Assembly: GCA_035540955.1 (NCBI GenBank)
Contig: DATLFP010000079.1
Span: forward strand, 1-25,594
Reading direction: 5' to 3'
Source: DATLFP01 sp035540955
GTDB lineage: Bacteria; Actinomycetota; Acidimicrobiia; Acidimicrobiales; CADCSY01
DNA length: 25,594 nt
Positions 8,457-17,300 of this stretch are shown here, piece after piece. Position 1 is the stretch's first letter; every line of letters starts with the position of its first letter. Position numbers and translations under genes: made by a program. Under the pieces are notes generated by a model that did no database searches, was not told the DNA's origin, and was given only the letters and a program-made list of their open reading frames with translations.

Positions 8457-10291
8457 ATCTCGTACAGCTGGTCGATGAGGTCGGCGTAGTGGTCCATGAC
8501 CACCGATCGCTTGACCTTGAGGGTCGGCGTGAGCTCGTCGCGGGCGACGGTGAAGTCGTTGGGCAGCACCCGCCACCGCTTGATCTGCTCGACCGGGGCG
8601 TGGTGGCGGTTGACCCGCTCGACGGCCGCTTCGATGGCGGCGAGCACGTCGGTGTCGGTCGTGAGCGCCTCGGCGTCGAGCAGCCGGCCGTGCGCCGTCG
8701 CCCATGCCGCGACCTCGACGGGGTCGATGGTGACCAGCGCCACGAGGTAGGACCGGCCGTCGCCGACCACCACTGCCTGGGAGATGAAGGGCTCCTGGCG
8801 CAGGTCGGTCTCGATCGGCTGCGGCGCGATGTTCTTGCCCGCCGAGTTGACGATGAGATCCTTCTTCCTCCCCGTGATCCGGAGGTAGCCGTCGTCGAGC
8901 GCGCCGAGGTCGCCCGAGTGCATCCAGCCTTCAGCATCGATCAGCTCGGCGGTCGCGTCAGGATCGTCGAAGTAGCCCACGCAGACGTTGGGACCCTTGA
9001 CGAGGATCTCGCCGTCGGTGGCGATCCGGACCTCGACACCAGGGACCGGCGGGCCCACCGTCCCGACGCGGATCGCGCCGGGCGGGTTCAGCGTCGTCGG
9101 CCCGCAATCCTCGGTCTGCCCGTACACCTCGGCGATGGGGAGGCCGATGGCGTGGAACCAGCGGAGCAGGTCGGGGTGGATGGGCGCCGCGCCGGACACG
9201 AGGACCCGCGCCTTGTCGAGGCCCAGACGGTGACGCACGAGGTGGCCCAGGCTGCGACCCAGAGCCGCATGGCGCGCGTGGTCGGAGAAGCGGAGCGGCG
9301 CTCCGTCCTGCCGGTGGGCGACGACCGCGAGTCCCAGCCGGACGTAGCGATCGAAGAGTCGGCGCATCGGCTCGGGCTGGCCTGCCATCCGCTCCACGAG
9401 CGCCTCGTGCAGCTTCTCCCACACGCGGGGGACGGCGAAGAAGATGGTCGGCCGGCAGTCGGTGAGGTCCTCCGCCACCGTCGCCAGGCCCCGGGCGAAC
9501 CAGGTCTCGCCCCCGGCGATGAGCTGACCGAAGTGGCTCACGGTGCGCTCCGCGATGTGGCTCAGCGGGAGGAACGAGAGGAAGCGATCGTCGGGCCCGA
9601 TCGGCACGACCGACGTGATGCTCTCGACGGTGGCGATCACGTTCCCGTGGGTCAGCATCGCGCCCTTCGGGCGGCCGGTGGTGCCGCTCGTGTACACGAG
9701 CGTGAGGAGGTCGTCGGCCCGGAGGGCGTCGACTCGCTCGTCGACCTCGTTGCCCCCGATCGCGCGCCGACGGGCGCCTGAGGACTCGAGGTCGGCGAAC
9801 GACACGACGAGGTCGCCGTCCAAGCCTTCGGCGGGCTCGACGAGCACGACGTGCTCGAGCATGGGGAGCTCGTCCCGACGGAGGAGGACCTTGGCCAGCT
9901 GGTCGGGGGACTCGACCACGCAGACCCGCGTCGAGGAGTGGGCGAGCATGTACGCCACCTGACTCGACGTGCTCGTGGCGTAGAGCGGGACGGTGACGGC
10001 GCCGGCGGCGATGGTCGCCATGTCGGCGAGGTGCCACTCCGGCCGGTTCGTCGAGAGGATGGCCACACGGTCGCCCGGCTCGATCCCGAGCGCGATGAGA
10101 CCCGCGCTCAGGTTCCAGACCCGCTCCCCGTACCGCTGCCACGTCAGGTGCTCCCACCCGCTCTCGGTCCGCCACCGGAGCGCCGGCCGGAGTGCGTGGC
10201 GAGCGACGTTCAGGCGGAAGTGGTCGACGATGGTGCGGGCGGACGGTTCGGACGCCAGTGGGGACGGGCTCGGCGAGACGGTGATCGACAT
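8435..10291 (-). CDS. Long-chain fatty acid-CoA ligase (FadD15-like)
   Basis: 618 residues. It activates a fatty acid with ATP and CoA to an acyl-CoA via an acyl-adenylate. Motifs of the ANL superfamily are all visible: Y-T-S-G-T-T-G-R-P-K-G (200-210), Y-G-Q-T-E-D (390-395), H-S-G-D-L-G (458-463), G-R-K-K-D-L-I-V-N-S-A-G-K-N (474-487) and the C-terminal catalytic Lys in T-P-T-L-K (Lys 592). Length and motif spellings match the actinobacterial FadD15 / AMP-dependent long-chain group. ATG 10291 is preceded by a clear AAGGAG 7 nt upstream. The gene is divergent from the thioredoxin operon; two weak DevR-like boxes lie between them. Downstream come a hairpin and the usp gene. Substrate chain length is inferred from family only. 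Confidence 0.92.
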   Translation of the reverse strand: MSITVSPSPSPLASEPSARTIVDHFRLNVARHALRPALRWRTESGWEHLTWQRYGERVWNLSAGLIALGIEPGDRVAILSTNRPEWHLADMATIAAGAVTVPLYATSTSSQVAYMLAHSSTRVCVVESPDQLAKVLLRRDELPMLEHVVLVEPAEGLDGDLVVSFADLESSGARRRAIGGNEVDERVDALRADDLLTLVYTSGTTGRPKGAMLTHGNVIATVESITSVVPIGPDDRFLSFLPLSHIAERTVSHFGQLIAGGETWFARGLATVAEDLTDCRPTIFFAVPRVWEKLHEALVERMAGQPEPMRRLFDRYVRLGLAVVAHRQDGAPLRFSDHARHAALGRSLGHLVRHRLGLDKARVLVSGAAPIHPDLLRWFHAIGLPIAEVYGQTEDCGPTTLNPPGAIRVGTVGPPVPGVEVRIATDGEILVKGPNVCVGYFDDPDATAELIDAEGWMHSGDLGALDDGYLRITGRKKDLIVNSAGKNIAPQPIETDLRQEPFISQAVVVGDGRSYLVALVTIDPVEVAAWATAHGRLLDAEALTTDTDVLAAIEAAVERVNRHHAPVEQIKRWRVLPNDFTVARDELTPTLKVKRSVVMDHYADLIDQLYEISEHPDR

Positions 10292-10351
10292 CGGGTGCTC
10301 CTTCAGCGGTCGCTCGTGTCCAGGTTCCTCCGCGAGCGCGGCCACGGGGCA

Positions 10352-10365
10352 GGGTCGAAGGACCA
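10352..10365. promoter_or_regulatory. Weak DevR-like box in fadD/thioredoxin intergenic region
   Basis: GGGTCG-AA-GGACCA keeps GGGnC and the 14-nt spacing but has four differences from GGGACC-AA-GGTCCC. It lies 60 nt upstream of the acyl-CoA synthetase start. Its centre is 25 bp from that of the box at 10377-10390. Confidence 0.25.
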
Positions 10366-10376
10366 CATCTGTCCGC

Positions 10377-10390
10377 GGGACGTTCGCCCC
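10377..10390. promoter_or_regulatory. DevR-like box upstream of thioredoxin gene
   Basis: GGGACG-TT-CGCCCC is a 6-2-6 inverted repeat with one mismatch and keeps the GGGAC half. It lies 47 nt before the thioredoxin ATG and 85 nt before the acyl-CoA synthetase ATG. Similarity only. Confidence 0.35.
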
Positions 10391-10437
10391 TGGCCGCCAC
10401 TGGCATGCCGGCCCAGGCTTGGCAGGAGGAGATCTCC

Positions 10438-10872
10438 ATGGCCGATGACGCCGTCCCGTGCCCGTTGTGTGGCGCCAAGAACCGCGTGCCGCGATCGGCA
10501 CCCGGCCTCCCGCGGTGCGGCTCGTGCGAGACGGCGCTCCCGTGGATCGTCGAGGCCGGCGAGACCGACTTCGACGAGGTGACGACCAGCTCGATCCTCG
10601 TGCTCGTCGACCTCTGGGCGCCGTGGTGCAGCCCGAGCGTGACGATGGCCCCGAGCGTCGTGCGCGCCGCCGCCGACCTTGCCGGGCGCGTGAAGGTCGT
10701 GACGGTGGACGTGTCCGAGGCCCCCGGGGTCGCGGCCAAGCTCGGGGTGCGCAGCGTGCCGGCTCTCCTGCTGCTCAGGGATGGCCAGGTCGTCGACCGT
10801 CACATCGGTGGCGTGCCGGGCGAGCGCCTCGACGGCTGGATCCGGCAGGCCGGCGTCGCGACGCGGGGCTGA
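10438..10872 (+). CDS. Thioredoxin-2-like protein with zinc ribbon and CxxS active site
   Basis: 144 residues. The N-terminus carries a zinc ribbon with two CxxC pairs (Cys 8/11 and 27/30), as in thioredoxin 2 (TrxC). The thioredoxin fold follows, with the cis-Pro loop S-V-P-A. The active site reads W-C-S-P-S (Cys 64, Ser 67) where thioredoxins have W-C-G-P-C, so the resolving Cys is missing and Ser replaces Gly. Ordinary dithiol reduction is unlikely. A monothiol, isomerase-like, glutathione/mycothiol-linked or chaperone role is possible. ATG 10438 has an AGGAGGA element about 7 nt upstream; an in-frame ATG at 10405 lacks one. The ABC ATPase follows 21 nt later, so the three plus-strand genes probably form an operon. 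Confidence 0.85.
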   Translation: MADDAVPCPLCGAKNRVPRSAPGLPRCGSCETALPWIVEAGETDFDEVTTSSILVLVDLWAPWCSPSVTMAPSVVRAAADLAGRVKVVTVDVSEAPGVAAKLGVRSVPALLLLRDGQVVDRHIGGVPGERLDGWIRQAGVATRG

Positions 10873-10893
10873 TCCGGTCGCCGCCGGCCGGGC

Positions 10894-11799
10894 GTGCAGA
10901 CTCCGGTGGTGACCGCGATCGCCATTGCCGGCCTCGTGAAGACCTTCGGCCGCACGCGGGCTCTCGACGGGCTCGACCTGACGGTGGGGACCGGAGAGGT
11001 CCACGGGTTCCTCGGACCGAACGGCTCCGGCAAGTCGACGACGATCCGCGTGCTGCTCGGCCTGCTGCGGATCGACGCCGGCAGCGTCCGCCTGCTGGAC
11101 GGTGATCCGTGGCGGGACGCCGACCGGCTCCACCGCCGCTTGGCGTACGTCCCCGGCGACGTCACGCTGTGGCCCAACCTGACCGGCGGCGAGGTCATCG
11201 ACCTCCTGGCCCGGTTGCGCGGCGATCTCGATCAGCGCCGCCGCGACGAGCTCCTGGACCGCTTCGAGCTCGACCCGACGAAGAAGGCCAGGGCCTACTC
11301 CAAGGGCAACCGCCAGAAGGTGGCGCTGGTGGCTGCCCTCGCGTCCCCGGCGGAGCTCCTCCTGCTCGACGAGCCCACCGCCGGCCTCGACCCGCTGATG
11401 GAGGCGGCCTTCCAGGAGTGCATCGCCGAGGTGACCGAAGAGGGTCGAACGGTCCTGCTCTCGAGCCACATCCTCGCCGAGGTGGAGGCGCTGTGCGACC
11501 GCGTCACGATCATCCGCGCCGGACGGGCCGTGCAGTCCGGCACCCTGACCGAGCTCCGGCAGCTCACGCGGACGTCGATCATCGCCGTCACCTCGTCGCC
11601 GGCGACGCGCATCGCTGAGCTTGCCGGGGTCCACGGTGTCGTCGTCGACGGCGACCGGGTGCGATTCGACGTCGACACCACCGACCTCGACGCCGCCATC
11701 CGCCACCTGAGCGAGCTCGGCCTCGTGAGCCTCGAGAGCCGACCTCCCACGCTGGAGGAGCTGTTTCTCCGCCACTACGGGGACGAGGTGGCGCCGTGA
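10894..11799 (+). CDS. ABC transporter ATP-binding protein (TnrB2/DrrA-like)
   Basis: 301 residues from GTG 10894; in-frame GTG codons at 10906 and 10909 are alternative starts. Walker A G-P-N-G-S-G-K-S-T (41-49), a Y-V-P-G-D-V block where the Q-loop normally lies, signature S-K-G-N-R-Q-K-V (136-143) instead of LSGGQ, Walker B L-L-L-L-D-E (155-160) and the H-loop His 192 are visible. The PGD and SKGNRQKV variants are usual in the actinobacterial exporter group that includes tetronasin-type (TnrB2) ATPases. A C-terminal domain of about 90 residues follows. The permease starts within its stop codon (GTGA at 11796), so the two are coupled and form one exporter. The cargo is unknown; hydrophobic or polyketide-like compounds are typical. 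Confidence 0.9.
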   Translation: MQTPVVTAIAIAGLVKTFGRTRALDGLDLTVGTGEVHGFLGPNGSGKSTTIRVLLGLLRIDAGSVRLLDGDPWRDADRLHRRLAYVPGDVTLWPNLTGGEVIDLLARLRGDLDQRRRDELLDRFELDPTKKARAYSKGNRQKVALVAALASPAELLLLDEPTAGLDPLMEAAFQECIAEVTEEGRTVLLSSHILAEVEALCDRVTIIRAGRAVQSGTLTELRQLTRTSIIAVTSSPATRIAELAGVHGVVVDGDRVRFDVDTTDLDAAIRHLSELGLVSLESRPPTLEELFLRHYGDEVAP

Positions 11800-13370
11800 G
11801 CGAGCTCGTCGCCATGTCTCGCCTCGTGCTCCGACGCGACCGCCTGCGCATCGCGATCTGGACGGCTTCGATCGTCGTGCTCGTCTTCGCTGGCGCCAGC
11901 AGCGTGAAGAGCCTCTACAGGGACCCGGCGGACCTCGAGCAGTACGCCCGCACGGTCGAGAACAACGTGGCGGTGATCGCCTTCACGGGCCCGACGTACT
12001 CGATCGAGACCCTCGGAGGTCGCATCGCCTTCGAGACCAGCACGCAGGTGGCGCTGGCCATCGGGCTCATGGCGCTCCTCGCCATGACCCGCCACACGCG
12101 GGCCGAAGAGGAGAGCGGCCGGGCCGAGCTGCTGCGGTCGACGCCGATGGGGCGCCACACCGGGCTCGTGGCCGCCCTGCTGGTGACCTCCGCCGTCTGT
12201 GCGGCCATCGGCGCCGGCACCGCCGCCGCCCTCATGGCCATCGGCCTGCCAGCGGCCGGCTCGGTGACGTTGGGCGCGGTGATCACCGCTGTCGGCCTCT
12301 TCTTCGCCGCCGTCGGCGCCGTCACCGCTCAGGTCACCGAGCACACCCGCGGTGCCTCGGGCCTCGCCTTCGCCGTGCTCGGCGTGGCGTTCGTCGTGCG
12401 GGCCGTCGGCGACACGAGCACCCCCGTGTTGCGGTGGCTGTCGCCCATCGGCATCGCCCAGCACTCCCGCGCCTTCGCCGGTGAGCGATGGTGGCCGCTG
12501 CTCGTCCTGCTGGCGATGGCGGCGGCCCTCGTCGTGCTGGCCGTGCATCTCGCCGGTCGCCGTGATCTCGGCGCTGGGCTCGTCCCCGACCGCCCGGGCC
12601 CGGCCCGCGCCGCGCCGTCACTGGGCTCGCCGTTCGGCCTCGCGCTCCGGCTCCAGCGAGGGGTGCTCGTGTCCTGGACGGTCGGCATCTTCGTTTTCGC
12701 GGCGCTGATGGGGGCCATCGCCGAGAGCGCCGAGGAGCTCATCGGCGACAGCGAGCAGATGCGCGACATCATGGCCCAGGCCGGGATCACCGACGTCGTC
12801 GACTCGTTCCTGGCCACGATGCTGGTGATGACCTCGCTGACGGCGAGTGGCTTCGTCGTGCAGTCGATCCTCCGGCTCCGGAGCGAGGAGACCGCCGGTC
12901 GCAGCGAGATGATCCTCGCCACCGGTGTGTCGCGCCGGGGGTGGATCTCGGCCAACGTCGTGGTCACGGTCGTCGGCACCGCCGTGGTGCTGCTGGCCGC
13001 CGGTCTCGGAACGGGCGGTGCACACGCGCTGCAGACCGCGGACGCGGCGCAGGTCCCGCGGCTGATCGGGGCCGCGCTGGTGCACGCGCCCGCGGTCCTC
13101 GTCCTGGCCGCCGTTGCCGTCCTCGTCTTCGGCCTGGTGCCGAGGGCGATCGGCCTGGTGTGGCTGCCGCTCGCGTTCGCGGGGGTCGTCGGCGTCCTCG
13201 GCGACCTGTTGCGGATCCCGGGGTGGCTCGCGGCGCTGTCGCCGTTCGACCACCTGCCGGCGGTCCCGGCCCGCTCAGCCGCCGTCGTCGCGCTGCCCGT
13301 CCTCGCGCTCATCGCCGTGGCCGCCACCGGGCTCGGCCTCCTCGCCTACGAGCGTCGCGACGTCGGTTGA
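11796..13370 (+). CDS. ABC transporter permease, duplicated six-helix type (TnrB3-like)
   Basis: 524 residues with about twelve hydrophobic segments in two halves joined near residue 270, where a Pro/Ala-rich linker sits. The halves look like an internal duplication. R-A-E-E-E-S-G-R-A-E-L-L-R-S-T-P-M-G-R in the first half corresponds to R-S-E-E-T-A-G-R-S-E-M-I-L-A-T-G-V-S-R-R in the second, and W-L-S-P recurs as A-L-S-P before each terminal helix. This is the layout of TnrB3-like exporter permeases, where one chain does the work of a dimer. The start GTG overlaps the ATPase stop. The last 96 nt overlap the 3' end of the yihY-like gene on the other strand. Confidence 0.88.
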   Translation: MSELVAMSRLVLRRDRLRIAIWTASIVVLVFAGASSVKSLYRDPADLEQYARTVENNVAVIAFTGPTYSIETLGGRIAFETSTQVALAIGLMALLAMTRHTRAEEESGRAELLRSTPMGRHTGLVAALLVTSAVCAAIGAGTAAALMAIGLPAAGSVTLGAVITAVGLFFAAVGAVTAQVTEHTRGASGLAFAVLGVAFVVRAVGDTSTPVLRWLSPIGIAQHSRAFAGERWWPLLVLLAMAAALVVLAVHLAGRRDLGAGLVPDRPGPARAAPSLGSPFGLALRLQRGVLVSWTVGIFVFAALMGAIAESAEELIGDSEQMRDIMAQAGITDVVDSFLATMLVMTSLTASGFVVQSILRLRSEETAGRSEMILATGVSRRGWISANVVVTVVGTAVVLLAAGLGTGGAHALQTADAAQVPRLIGAALVHAPAVLVLAAVAVLVFGLVPRAIGLVWLPLAFAGVVGVLGDLLRIPGWLAALSPFDHLPAVPARSAAVVALPVLALIAVAATGLGLLAYERRDVG

Positions 13371-14228
13371 GGGGCGGTTCGGCGCTCGCCGCGCGGCGAG
13401 GCTGGCGTTCAGCTCGGCACCCACGAGCAGGGCGAGGGCCAGCGCGTACATCCAGAGGAGGACGATGAGCGCACCACCGAGCGCGCCGAGGACCTGGTTG
13501 CCGCCTCCCGCGATCGCCAGGTAGCCGCGGAACCCGACCGAGACCAGCGTCCACCCGGCCGTGGTGAGGACCGCACCCGGCAGGTCGTCCCGCCATGCCG
13601 ACCGGTGGTTGGGGCCGACGTGCAGCACGGTCGTGGCCCAGAGCGTCATCAGGACGAGGGCCGCCGGCCATCGCATCCAGTCCCAGAACGCGGCGAACGC
13701 CGACCCGAGCCCGATCGCCTCGGCCACGTCGTGACCGGTGCCGAGCAGCGGGCCGAGCACGACGACCGCGAGGATCACCGCGAGCACCACCACGGTCCCC
13801 ACCGCGAGCGCGATGGCGAGACCGCGCAGCCGCGGGTAGCTGCGGCGCTCCTCGGCGCCGTACACGACGTCCAGCCCGTGGATCACGCTGGTGAACCCCC
13901 GGGATGCCGACCAGAGCGCAGCGGCGGTGCCGATCGTCAGCACGCCGGCGTTCGTCTCCTCGAACAGGCGGTTGACGGCGTCGATGGTGTCGCGGGCGCC
14001 GTCGCTGAGCACCCGCTCGAGGAAGGAGACCACCTCGTCCTGCGCGCGGGTCGCCACGTCGCCTCCGGCGATGGCCTCGAGCGAGCCGAGTGCGGCGGCC
14101 AGCGCGAGGAAGGTCGGGAACATGCCGAGGACCCCGAAGAAGGCGATCTCGGCAGCCAAGCCGGTGACGCGGTGCTGCTGGAACCCTCGAGCGACGGCGC
14201 GCGCGATCGATCGGATGGTCGGCAGCAT
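13275..14228 (-). CDS. YihY/BrkB family inner membrane protein
   Basis: 317 residues with about six membrane segments and the family's characteristic blocks: T-G-L-A-A-E-I-A-F-F near residues 17-26, a variant of the usual A-A-x-L-A-Y-Y motif; L-W-S-A-S-R-G-F in the middle; and L-W-M-Y followed by L-V-G-A-E-L-N-A near the end. The family was once called ribonuclease BN, but YihY proteins are membrane proteins of uncertain function. ATG 14228 has GGAGGA 9 nt upstream. The last 32 or so residues are hydrophilic (Gly, Glu, Asp, Arg) and are encoded opposite the final helix of the ABC permease. A DevR-like box lies 51 nt upstream of the start, between this gene and the pyruvate oxidoreductase gene. 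Confidence 0.87.
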   Translation of the reverse strand: MLPTIRSIARAVARGFQQHRVTGLAAEIAFFGVLGMFPTFLALAAALGSLEAIAGGDVATRAQDEVVSFLERVLSDGARDTIDAVNRLFEETNAGVLTIGTAAALWSASRGFTSVIHGLDVVYGAEERRSYPRLRGLAIALAVGTVVVLAVILAVVVLGPLLGTGHDVAEAIGLGSAFAAFWDWMRWPAALVLMTLWATTVLHVGPNHRSAWRDDLPGAVLTTAGWTLVSVGFRGYLAIAGGGNQVLGALGGALIVLLWMYALALALLVGAELNASLAARRAPNRPSTDVATLVGEEAEPGGGHGDEREDGQRDDGG

Positions 14229-14279
14229 CGTCGTCCATCCTCCCCCAGGTGGCGATCGCGGACGCCTGCGGACCGATTC

Positions 14280-14293
14280 GGGTCCAAGGTCCC
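14280..14293. promoter_or_regulatory. DevR/DosR-like operator in divergent yihY / POR promoter
   Basis: GGGTCC-AA-GGTCCC is a 6-2-6 inverted repeat with one mismatch, flanked by TTC on the left and G on the right, so it also fits the outer TTS...S part of the DosR consensus. It is 34 nt before GTG 14328 of the oxidoreductase gene, with its centre 41.5 nt from that GTG, and 51 nt before the yihY-like start. It could serve either gene or both. Similarity only. Confidence 0.5.
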
Positions 14294-14327
14294 GCTGAGG
14301 GGTGACCATCGCACCGGGACGGGGGCG

Positions 14328-17300
14328 GTGCCCACCGACAGGCTGGACGCGGTGAAGATCATCGACGGCAACGAGGCGGCGGTGCACATCGCCTACCGGG
14401 CGAGCGAGGTGGTGGCGATCTACCCCATCACGCCGGCGTCGCCGATGGGCGAGCTCGCCGACAGCTGGGCGGCGGCGGGTCAACCCAACCTCTGGGGCGA
14501 CGTGCCGACGATCGTCGAGATGCAGAGCGAGGGCGGCGCCGCCGGCGCCGTGCACGGTGCCCTGCAAGCCGGCGCGCTGGCGACGACCTTCACGTCGTCA
14601 CAGGGCCTGCTCCTGATGCTCCCCAACATGTTCAAGATCGCCGGTGAGCTCACCCCCGCCGTCATCCACGTGGCGGCCCGCTCCCTGGCGACCCACGCCC
14701 TGTCCATCTTCGGTGACCACTCCGACGTCATGGCCGCCCGGATGACGGGGTGGGCCCTGCTGTCGTCGGCGTCGCCTCAGGAGGCCCACGACCTCGCGGC
14801 AGTCGCCCACGCCGCAACCCTCGAGGCTCGCGTGCCGTTTCTCCACTTCTTCGACGGGTTCCGCACGAGCCATGAGCTGAACGAGGTCGCGCTGCTGGCG
14901 GACGACGAGCTGCGGTGGCTGATCGACGACGACCTGATCCGCGCCCACCGGCGGCGGGCGCTCGACCCCGACCGCCCCGTCGTGCGGGGCACGGCGCAGA
15001 ACCCGGACGTGTTCTTCCAGGCCCGCGAGGCGTCGAACCCGTACCACCTCCTCACCCCCCGCATCGTCCAGGACGCGATGGATCGGCTGGCGCAGCGCAC
15101 CGGTCGCCGCTACCGGCTCTTCGAGTACGAAGGCCATCCCGAGGCCGAGCAGGTCATCGTGGTGATGGGCTCGGCCCGCAGCGCGGTGGCCGAAGCGGTC
15201 CGGGCCGGCAACGCCGGCGGTGCTCGCCTCGGCATGGTGCAGGTGCGGCTCTACCGCCCCTTCGACGTCGACGCTCTCCTCGATGCGCTGCCCCGATCGG
15301 TTCGGCGGGTGGCGGTGCTCGACCGCACCAAGGAGCCGGGCGCCCCCGGCGAGCCCCTCTTCCTCGACGTGGCCGCCGCCGTGGCTCGCAGCGGCCTTCC
15401 GATGACCACCCTGATCGGTGGGCGCTACGGCCTCTCGTCGAAGGAGCTCACCCCGCCGATGGCGTCGGCCGTGTTCGACGAGCTGCTCGCCGTGCGCCCT
15501 CGGCACGGCTTCACCGTGGGGATCGTCGACGATGTCACCCACCTCTCGATCAGCTACGACCGCGCCCCGGTGGCCGAGCCGTCGGGCGTGACCACCGCGG
15601 TGTGCTTCGGGCTCGGCAGCGACGGCACCGTCGGCGCCAACAAGGCGACCGCCAAGATCGTCGGCTCGCACACCCCGCTCCACGTCCAGGGCTACTTCGT
15701 CTACGACTCGAAGAAGTCGGGTTCGATGACGACGTCGCACCTGCGCTTCGGCACCCATCCGATCGACGCGCCGTGGCTCGTGCAGCAGGCGCAGCTCGTG
15801 GCCTGCCACCAGTTCGCGTTCCTCGATCGGGTCGACGTGCTCGGCGTGGCCGCGCCCGGCGCCACCGTCCTCCTCAACAGCCCGTACGGTCCCGACGAGG
15901 TGTGGGATCACCTGCCCGCCGAGGTGCAGGAGTCGATCCTCGAGCGACGGCTGCGCCTGTACGTCGTCGACGCCGCGTCGGTGTCGGCTGCCGTCGGCCT
16001 CGGCGGCATCGTGAGCACGGTCCTGCAGACGTGCTTCTTCGAGCTGGCCGGGCTGCTGCCCGCCGAGGAGGCGGCCGTCGCGATCAAGGCCGCGATCGCG
16101 GAGGCCTACGGGTCGCTGGGCCCCGAGGTCATGGAGCCGAACGAGCGGGCCGTCGACGCCGCGCTCGCCGCCCTCGGCGAGGTCGACGTTTCGGGTCGCG
16201 CCGTCACCGGCCGGCCCCGGTCCGAGATCGAGGTCCCCGACGGGTCCCCGTTCCTGCGCCGGGTCACCGCCCAGATCATCGCCGGCCGCGGCGACCTGCT
16301 GCCGGTCAGCGCCCTCCCGCCCGACGGCACCTTCCCGGTCGGGACGGCCCGGCTGGAGAAGCGGGGTATCGCCCACGAGCTGCCCCAGTGGGACCCGGCC
16401 ATCTGCATCGACTGCGGCAAGTGCGCCATCGTCTGCCCCCACGGCGCCATCCGCATGCGACTCCTCGACGGCGACGCGGTGGCCACCGCTCCGCCGACGT
16501 TCCTCACGAAGGTGCCCAAGGACGCCGGTACGCCGGAGGGAGTCCGGCTCACCGTGCAGGTCGCGCCCGACGACTGCACCGGCTGCCGTCTCTGTGTCGA
16601 GGTGTGTCCGGCGAAGGACCGAGCCGGTGACGGCCACCGGGCCCTGGAGATGGTGGCGAAGGGCCCCGTGCTCGAGCGCGAGCGGGCGGGTTGGGCGTTC
16701 CTCGAGTCGGTGCCGGAGCCGACCACCGGGCGCCCGGTGCCAGTGACGGTGCGCGCCGCGCAGCTGCGTCAGCCGCTGTTCGAGTTCTCCGGCGCGTGCG
16801 CCGGTTGCGGCGAGACCCCGTACCTCAAGCTCCTCACCCAGCTGGTCGGTGACCGGTTGCTGGTGGCGAACGCGACGGGCTGCTCGTCGATCTACGGCGG
16901 AAACCTGCCGACGACACCGTGGGCCAGCGACGCCGCCGGACGCGGCCCGGCGTGGGCCAACTCGCTGTTCGAGGACAACGCCGAGTTCGGCCTCGGCATG
17001 CGCCTCGCGATCGACGCTCGCCGTCGCGAGGCCGAGCGCCGCCTGGCCGGGATGGGCCCCGCCGTGGGCGAGGACCTGGTCGCCGCCATCCTCGGCGCCG
17101 ACCAGGCCACCGACGCCGGCATCGACGAGCAGCGTCAGCGGGTCGCCGAGCTGCGCGAGCGGCTCGACGGGCGCCACCACGAGCCCGACGTTCCCGACCT
17201 CCTCGCCCTCGCCGACGACCTCGTCGACCGCAGCGTGTGGATCGTGGGCGGCGATGGGTGGGCCTACGACATCGGATTCGGCGGTCTCGACCACGTGCTG

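Noticed and set aside
6034..8478. Open frame of about 800 codons opposite the MFS and usp genes
   Set aside because: The product has no domain and is Arg/Gly/Glu-rich; the opposite strand encodes clear membrane helices and a Usp domain.
9887..9900. AGGACC-TT-GGCCAG resembling a DevR box
   Set aside because: It lies deep in the acyl-CoA synthetase coding region with ordinary codons and no promoter nearby.
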